NCBI GenBank assembly: GCA_937884385.1
Contig: CALGCW010000230.1
Location: 1 to 17,324 of the forward strand
Direction of reading: 5' to 3'
DNA: 17,324 bases
DNA from: an uncultured Clostridia bacterium
Lineage (GTDB): Bacteria; Bacillota; Clostridia; Oscillospirales; CAG-272
Shown in pieces: positions 14,043 to 17,324 of this stretch (the stretch's first letter is position 1; each line of letters begins with the position of its first letter). A program made the position numbers and the translations under genes. The notes under the pieces were generated by a model. That model searched no databases. It was not told where the DNA came from and saw nothing but the letters and a program-made list of their open reading frames with translations.

Positions 14043-15086
14043 ATGAGTTTATTTTATTATAACCTGCTAAGCAGCAGCGAAAGGAAGCTTTATATGGACG
14101 TATACGCTTCCTTGAAGGAGGGCAGCCGCATCGCGCCCTCAAGCCCCGCGATCCTTGGCGCGTCAAATATCGGAAGGGTTATCGAATACGTCAAGAACGA
14201 TCATCCCGAGCTTACTTTTCCGATACAGATCCGCTACACCAGGGGGCTTTCGCGCTTGGTTTTCTATGAGAATATTGATTATGTATATTCCGCAAAGGGC
14301 AATGCGGAGTTTTTGAACCAATTCAAGGAGGCGGTGAATAAATACTGCCGCACCGATTATGAAAAGGTCCTGTACGTGCACGATTTCGTTATAAACAGCG
14401 TTGAATACGATCACAAATTTATAGAGACGCAGATCCCCGACCCAAGCAACCACACCGCGCTTGGGGTGCTTGATACGGGCAAGGGCGTATGCGAGGGCAT
14501 AGCGCGCCTGACACAGCTCCTGCTTGAGGCGGTGGGCGTGGAGGCGCTATACTGCGAAGGGAAGAGCAAGCATCCCACAAATGCTAAAATACCCGGTCAC
14601 GCCTGGAACGCGGTGCGCATAGACGGGAAATATTGTTATCTTGACGTCTCGAATGACGTGTGCCTGACAGAGAAGAAGCTTCAAAGATCGTATTGCTATT
14701 TTTGCCTGCCGTACCGAGAGATCGCAAAGGATAGGATCTTCGACCTTGACAGGGAATTCAGAGCGTTGAATGCCGATACGGACGAGTATAGCTATTTCAA
14801 GCGGAACGGGTGCCTGTTTTCCTCCGTCGGTGATATCAGAAAATGGCTTGACAGAAAGCTCGCCGAGGCGCTCTCAAGCCGAAAAGATACGCTTTATCTG
14901 CAATTTAAGGTCGACGAGGGGATGCTGTGCGACGGGAGCAACTCTTGGGAAGCGCTTTGCCTGTCCGCGCTCTACGGCGCGCTTGACAATATCAATGCCT
15001 CAAGGAGAAAAAGCAAAGCTGATTTTGATAATAAGTATAGTATAGACTCGCTCGGCACGGTCGCTGTGAAGTTTACGTTGGGCTAA
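14043..15086 (+). CDS. Cytosolic transglutaminase-like (papain-fold) protein (347 aa)
   Basis: Transglutaminase-like superfamily member. Microbial relatives are mostly cysteine peptidases or amidases, less often crosslinking enzymes. The triad is intact: C150 in GKGVCEGIARLTQLLLEAVG, H186 in GHAWNAV, and D201 in YLDVSND. The lead-in YEKVLYVHDFVINSVEYD (106-123) is typical of the group. No signal peptide or membrane segment is seen, unlike many secreted relatives. The N-terminal 100 residues and C-terminal 130 residues are not recognisable; CYFCLPY (about 218-224) is cysteine-containing. GGGAGAG precedes ATG 14043 closely. It follows the Hsp70-like gene by 63 bases and is probably the last gene of the cluster. 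It may process or trim proteins handled by the Hsp70/ATPase pair; this is inference. Confidence 0.82.
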   Translation: MSLFYYNLLSSSERKLYMDVYASLKEGSRIAPSSPAILGASNIGRVIEYVKNDHPELTFPIQIRYTRGLSRLVFYENIDYVYSAKGNAEFLNQFKEAVNKYCRTDYEKVLYVHDFVINSVEYDHKFIETQIPDPSNHTALGVLDTGKGVCEGIARLTQLLLEAVGVEALYCEGKSKHPTNAKIPGHAWNAVRIDGKYCYLDVSNDVCLTEKKLQRSYCYFCLPYREIAKDRIFDLDREFRALNADTDEYSYFKRNGCLFSSVGDIRKWLDRKLAEALSSRKDTLYLQFKVDEGMLCDGSNSWEALCLSALYGALDNINASRRKSKADFDNKYSIDSLGTVAVKFTLG

Positions 15087-15116
15087 GGGAGCAATATCAT
15101 AGTATACTGATACAAG

Positions 15117-15150
15117 GCGTCTGTCGCGGTGCGGACGCTATTACTTTTTT
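15117..15150 (+). terminator. Probable terminator of the Hsp70/ATPase cluster
   Basis: GCGTC (15117-15121) pairs with GACGC (15134-15138), and CGC-GGT-GCG forms an inner stem with a 3-base bulge. TATTAC then a run of six T (15145-15150) follows. It is weaker than the other terminators here. Confidence 0.55.
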
Positions 15151-15204
15151 GCGGCTTTAATTAGCATCGGTCCTCAAATATTTCTTGTGCAGAGAAAAAA
15201 TCTA

Positions 15205-15233
15205 TTGTAAAACGCACAAAAATATGATATAAT
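15205..15233 (+). promoter_or_regulatory. Promoter of the second MATE gene
   Basis: TTGTAA (15205-15210), 17 bases, TATAAT (15228-15233), 44 bases before the ATG. Confidence 0.78.
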
Positions 15234-15277
15234 AAATTGTTAAAAAGCAAAAAAGTAATTTGACTGGAGAATTTGTT

Positions 15278-16648
15278 ATGACAGACAGTAAAGAAATGTT
15301 GGGGACTGCCCCTATAGGTAAGCTATTGTTCCGCCTTGCACTGCCAACCGTTGTGGCACAGCTCATCAATATGCTGTATAACGTCGTGGACCGCATATAT
15401 ATCGGACATATACCGGAGGTGGGAGACCTTGCTTTGACGGGCATGGGCGTATGTATGCCTGTTATTATGGTCGTCTCGGCATTTGCCGCGCTCGTCAGCT
15501 CGGGCGGTGCGCCAAGAGCATCTATTTTTATGGGTAAGAAGGATACGGACGGTGCTGAAAGGATACTTGGATCCTGCTTTGGCTTGCAAATCATCATTTC
15601 CGCGATACTTACCGTGGTACTGTTGATTTGGAACAGAGATTTTCTTTTGGCATTCGGCGCAAGCGGCAACACTATACAATATGCTACAGATTATATGAGC
15701 ATCTATGCTATAGGCACGGTGTTCGTGCAGCTGACGCTCGGTATGAATGCTTTTATTACGGCTCAAGGCTTTACCAAGATATCAATGGTCTCGGTCATCG
15801 TAGGTGCCGTGACAAACATCATTCTTGACCCGATTTTTATATACGTGCTTGATATGGGGGTCAAGGGTGCGGCTCTTGCAACCGTTATATCGCAGGCTCT
15901 TTCATGCGTTTGGGTAATTTCCTTTCTTTGCAGCAAGAAAAGCCTGCTCAAGCTTAAAGCAAAATATCTTATCCCGTCGTTGAAGACCGTTTTGCCTTGC
16001 ATCGCACTTGGTACGGCAACATTTATTATGCAGTCGAGCGAGAGTGTGATTTCTGTATGCTTCAATTCGTCGCTTCTTAAATACGGGGGAGATATTGCTG
16101 TGGGTGCTATGACGATTCTTACGAGTGTTATGCAATTTGCGATGCTGCCGGCTCAAGGTATTGCACAGGGAGCGCAACCGATTTTGAGCTATAATTACGG
16201 TGCAAAAAATGCAGAACGTGTAAAACAGACGTACAAGCTATTGCTCAGGACCTGTCTTACGTATTCGATAGCTATCTGGCTTGCGGTTATGCTGTTTCCA
16301 AGTGCCTTCGTTTCGATCTTTACACCCGATGCAACGCTTGTCTCGTTTGCTTCAAAAGCACTTCGCATATACTTTGCGGGTATGGTCCTGTTTGGCATTC
16401 AGATCGCCTGCCAGATGACCTTTGTTTCTCTCGGCAACGCACCTTCATCCGTGATCGTGGCGGTAGTTCGAAAATTCGTACTTCTTTTGCCGCTGATATA
16501 TATTATGCCGAATATTGTGAGCAACCGTACCTTCGGCGTATATATGGCAGAGCCTATTGCTGATATTATTGCTGTGACCTTTACCGCAATACTGTTCGTG
16601 TTCCAATTTAAAAAGGCTTTGAAGAAAATCGATTCTATTGATAACTGA
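15278..16648 (+). CDS. MATE-family exporter (456 aa)
   Basis: Integral membrane antiporter of the MATE family with about 12 hydrophobic segments. The N-terminus reads APIGKLLFRLALPTVVAQLINMLYNVVDRIYIGH, the usual first-helix pattern, and the second-half repeat appears at ILSYNYGAKNAERVKQTYK. I place the start at ATG 15278, with TGGAGA 7 bases upstream; an in-frame TTG at 15260 would add six residues but has no ribosome site. The gene has its own promoter and terminator, so it is a separate unit from the Hsp70 cluster. Substrate is unknown. It is more like the MepA-type group than the first MATE gene in this window, judged by eye only. Confidence 0.93.
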   Translation: MTDSKEMLGTAPIGKLLFRLALPTVVAQLINMLYNVVDRIYIGHIPEVGDLALTGMGVCMPVIMVVSAFAALVSSGGAPRASIFMGKKDTDGAERILGSCFGLQIIISAILTVVLLIWNRDFLLAFGASGNTIQYATDYMSIYAIGTVFVQLTLGMNAFITAQGFTKISMVSVIVGAVTNIILDPIFIYVLDMGVKGAALATVISQALSCVWVISFLCSKKSLLKLKAKYLIPSLKTVLPCIALGTATFIMQSSESVISVCFNSSLLKYGGDIAVGAMTILTSVMQFAMLPAQGIAQGAQPILSYNYGAKNAERVKQTYKLLLRTCLTYSIAIWLAVMLFPSAFVSIFTPDATLVSFASKALRIYFAGMVLFGIQIACQMTFVSLGNAPSSVIVAVVRKFVLLLPLIYIMPNIVSNRTFGVYMAEPIADIIAVTFTAILFVFQFKKALKKIDSIDN

Positions 16649-16653
16649 CAGCT

Positions 16654-16689
16654 TTCAGAGGCACATTTCTTGTGCCTCTGAACTTTTTT
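16654..16689 (+). terminator. Intrinsic terminator of the second MATE gene
   Basis: TTCAGAGGCACA (16654-16665) pairs perfectly with 16671-16682 around a TTTCT loop, followed by C and six T. It lies 5 bases after the stop codon. Confidence 0.93.
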
Positions 16690-16731
16690 GCGATCATCTT
16701 TGCGGCTCCCCTTCGAGTCCTGCCAAAATGA

Positions 16732-16768
16732 AAACAAATCCCCGCCCATAAAGGACGGGGATTTGTTT
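16732..16768 (-). terminator. Intrinsic terminator of the HTH/zinc-ribbon gene
   Basis: AAACAAATCCCCG (16732-16744) pairs with 16756-16768. On the minus strand the stem is followed by T-rich sequence, which suits the gene ending at 16819. It may also act as a second stop for the plus-strand MATE transcript. Confidence 0.8.
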
Positions 16769-16818
16769 ATGTGAGTAATCCAAAATTTTAATACCATTTT
16801 AGTTCGATAAATTGGAAT

Positions 16819-17324
16819 TTATTTCTTCAATACCTTTTTGCACCATGTGCGTTGATTGCATTTAGGACACTTTAAGTGACGAGTTGTTCCTCTGTGCATT
16901 GCCATCATCGCTTCTTTATAGGTAGGAACAATTTCGTAACCGCAATTTTTGCACTTGTAAGCACCCACACTGACTTCAAGCTTTAATGCATAGAAGCACG
17001 GTATCAAAAACACAACACAAACACCAAGAATTGTGACAAGCTGCCACACTCCTTCGGGAATCAAAAATGCAGCAATAAAGATACCTGCAATTAGGGCTGT
17101 CATACTTACAATCATAATTGCCCACATAGATGACCAAATTGTTTTGTTTTTCTTCTCTAATTCTTTTGCCATATCAAGCAAAAGCTGTTCATTTTTCTGA
17201 TTGTTATTTTCCATATTGATTTTCTCCCCACTTAATAATTCATTTACACTGATGCAAAGAATATCACACAGTTCAAGCATTATCGAAGTATCGGGCATTG
17301 CCACGCCGCGTTCCCATTTGGATA
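16819..17324 (-). CDS. XRE-type HTH membrane protein with zinc ribbon (5' end outside window)
   Basis: Partial gene: the frame is open to the window edge and begins within a helix-turn-helix. The first visible residues read SKWERGVAMPDTSIMLELCDILCISVNELLSGE, the second half of an XRE domain of the kind common in clostridia. An acidic, Asn/Gln-rich linker and helix follow, then two membrane segments, then a cytosolic zinc ribbon with CKNCGYE and CPKCNQRTWCKK. The architecture suggests a membrane-tethered regulator, with DNA-binding and zinc-ribbon parts on the same side of the membrane. The ATG at 17298 is internal to the HTH and is not the start. A terminator (16732-16768) follows the gene. 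The target is unknown. Confidence 0.8.
   Translation of the reverse strand, partial: SKWERGVAMPDTSIMLELCDILCISVNELLSGEKINMENNNQKNEQLLLDMAKELEKKNKTIWSSMWAIMIVSMTALIAGIFIAAFLIPEGVWQLVTILGVCVVFLIPCFYALKLEVSVGAYKCKNCGYEIVPTYKEAMMAMHRGTTRHLKCPKCNQRTWCKKVLKK

Noticed and set aside
8750..15086. Interpretation as an integrative conjugative element
   Set aside because: Only a VirD4-like ATPase is present. No relaxase, VirB4, integrase or attachment repeats were seen in the window.
1..17324. CRISPR array, tRNA, rRNA or riboswitch
   Set aside because: No regularly spaced direct repeats, cloverleaf, rRNA-like or recognised riboswitch sequence was found by eye on either strand.

Overview
The window looks like a chromosomal segment of an anaerobic gut-type clostridium (Bacillota, class Clostridia). 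The basis is moderate GC content, near-consensus sigma-A promoters with 17-base spacers, strong AGGAGG-type ribosome binding sites, several TTG/GTG starts, and families typical of that class: MATE exporters, a DUF368 protein beside phospholipid synthases, and XRE regulators with a cysteine cluster. I cannot assign a genus. No tRNA, rRNA, CRISPR array, transposase or integrase gene was seen.

Left part (1-6290), housekeeping and accessory metabolism. A partial copy of a hairpin-rich repeat (1-155) is followed by a minus-strand MATE exporter. A membrane-lipid operon on the plus strand encodes PgsA, a DUF368/PopT-type undecaprenyl-phosphate transporter and PssA. It converges, across a shared two-way terminator, on a minus-strand YhhN-family membrane protein. 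A two-gene plus-strand operon then encodes a pectinesterase-fold protein without signal peptide and a HAD phosphatase.

Middle (6293-6709). This stretch has no gene. It is a full copy of the repeat whose right end also lies at 1-155. It has imperfect inverted terminal repeats and a chain of short hairpins, and reads as a MITE-like non-autonomous element.

Right-centre (6815-15086), the most unusual part. The first operon encodes a membrane M50-like metalloprotease with a helical cytosolic tail and an XRE regulator. After a strong terminator comes a five-gene plus-strand cluster: a membrane-anchored TPR/Sel1-like protein with nested in-frame starts, a VirD4/TraG-like ATPase with no membrane anchor, a GrpE-like protein, a lidless Hsp70-like protein, and a cytosolic transglutaminase-like protein. 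No J-domain protein, relaxase, VirB4 or T4SS channel gene is present. I infer a dedicated Hsp70/exchange-factor pair working with a hexameric-type ATPase and a papain-fold enzyme. I know of no described system with this composition; the function is unknown.

Right edge (15117-17324). A second MATE exporter has its own promoter and terminator. A minus-strand gene cut by the window end encodes an XRE-type HTH, two membrane segments and a zinc ribbon.
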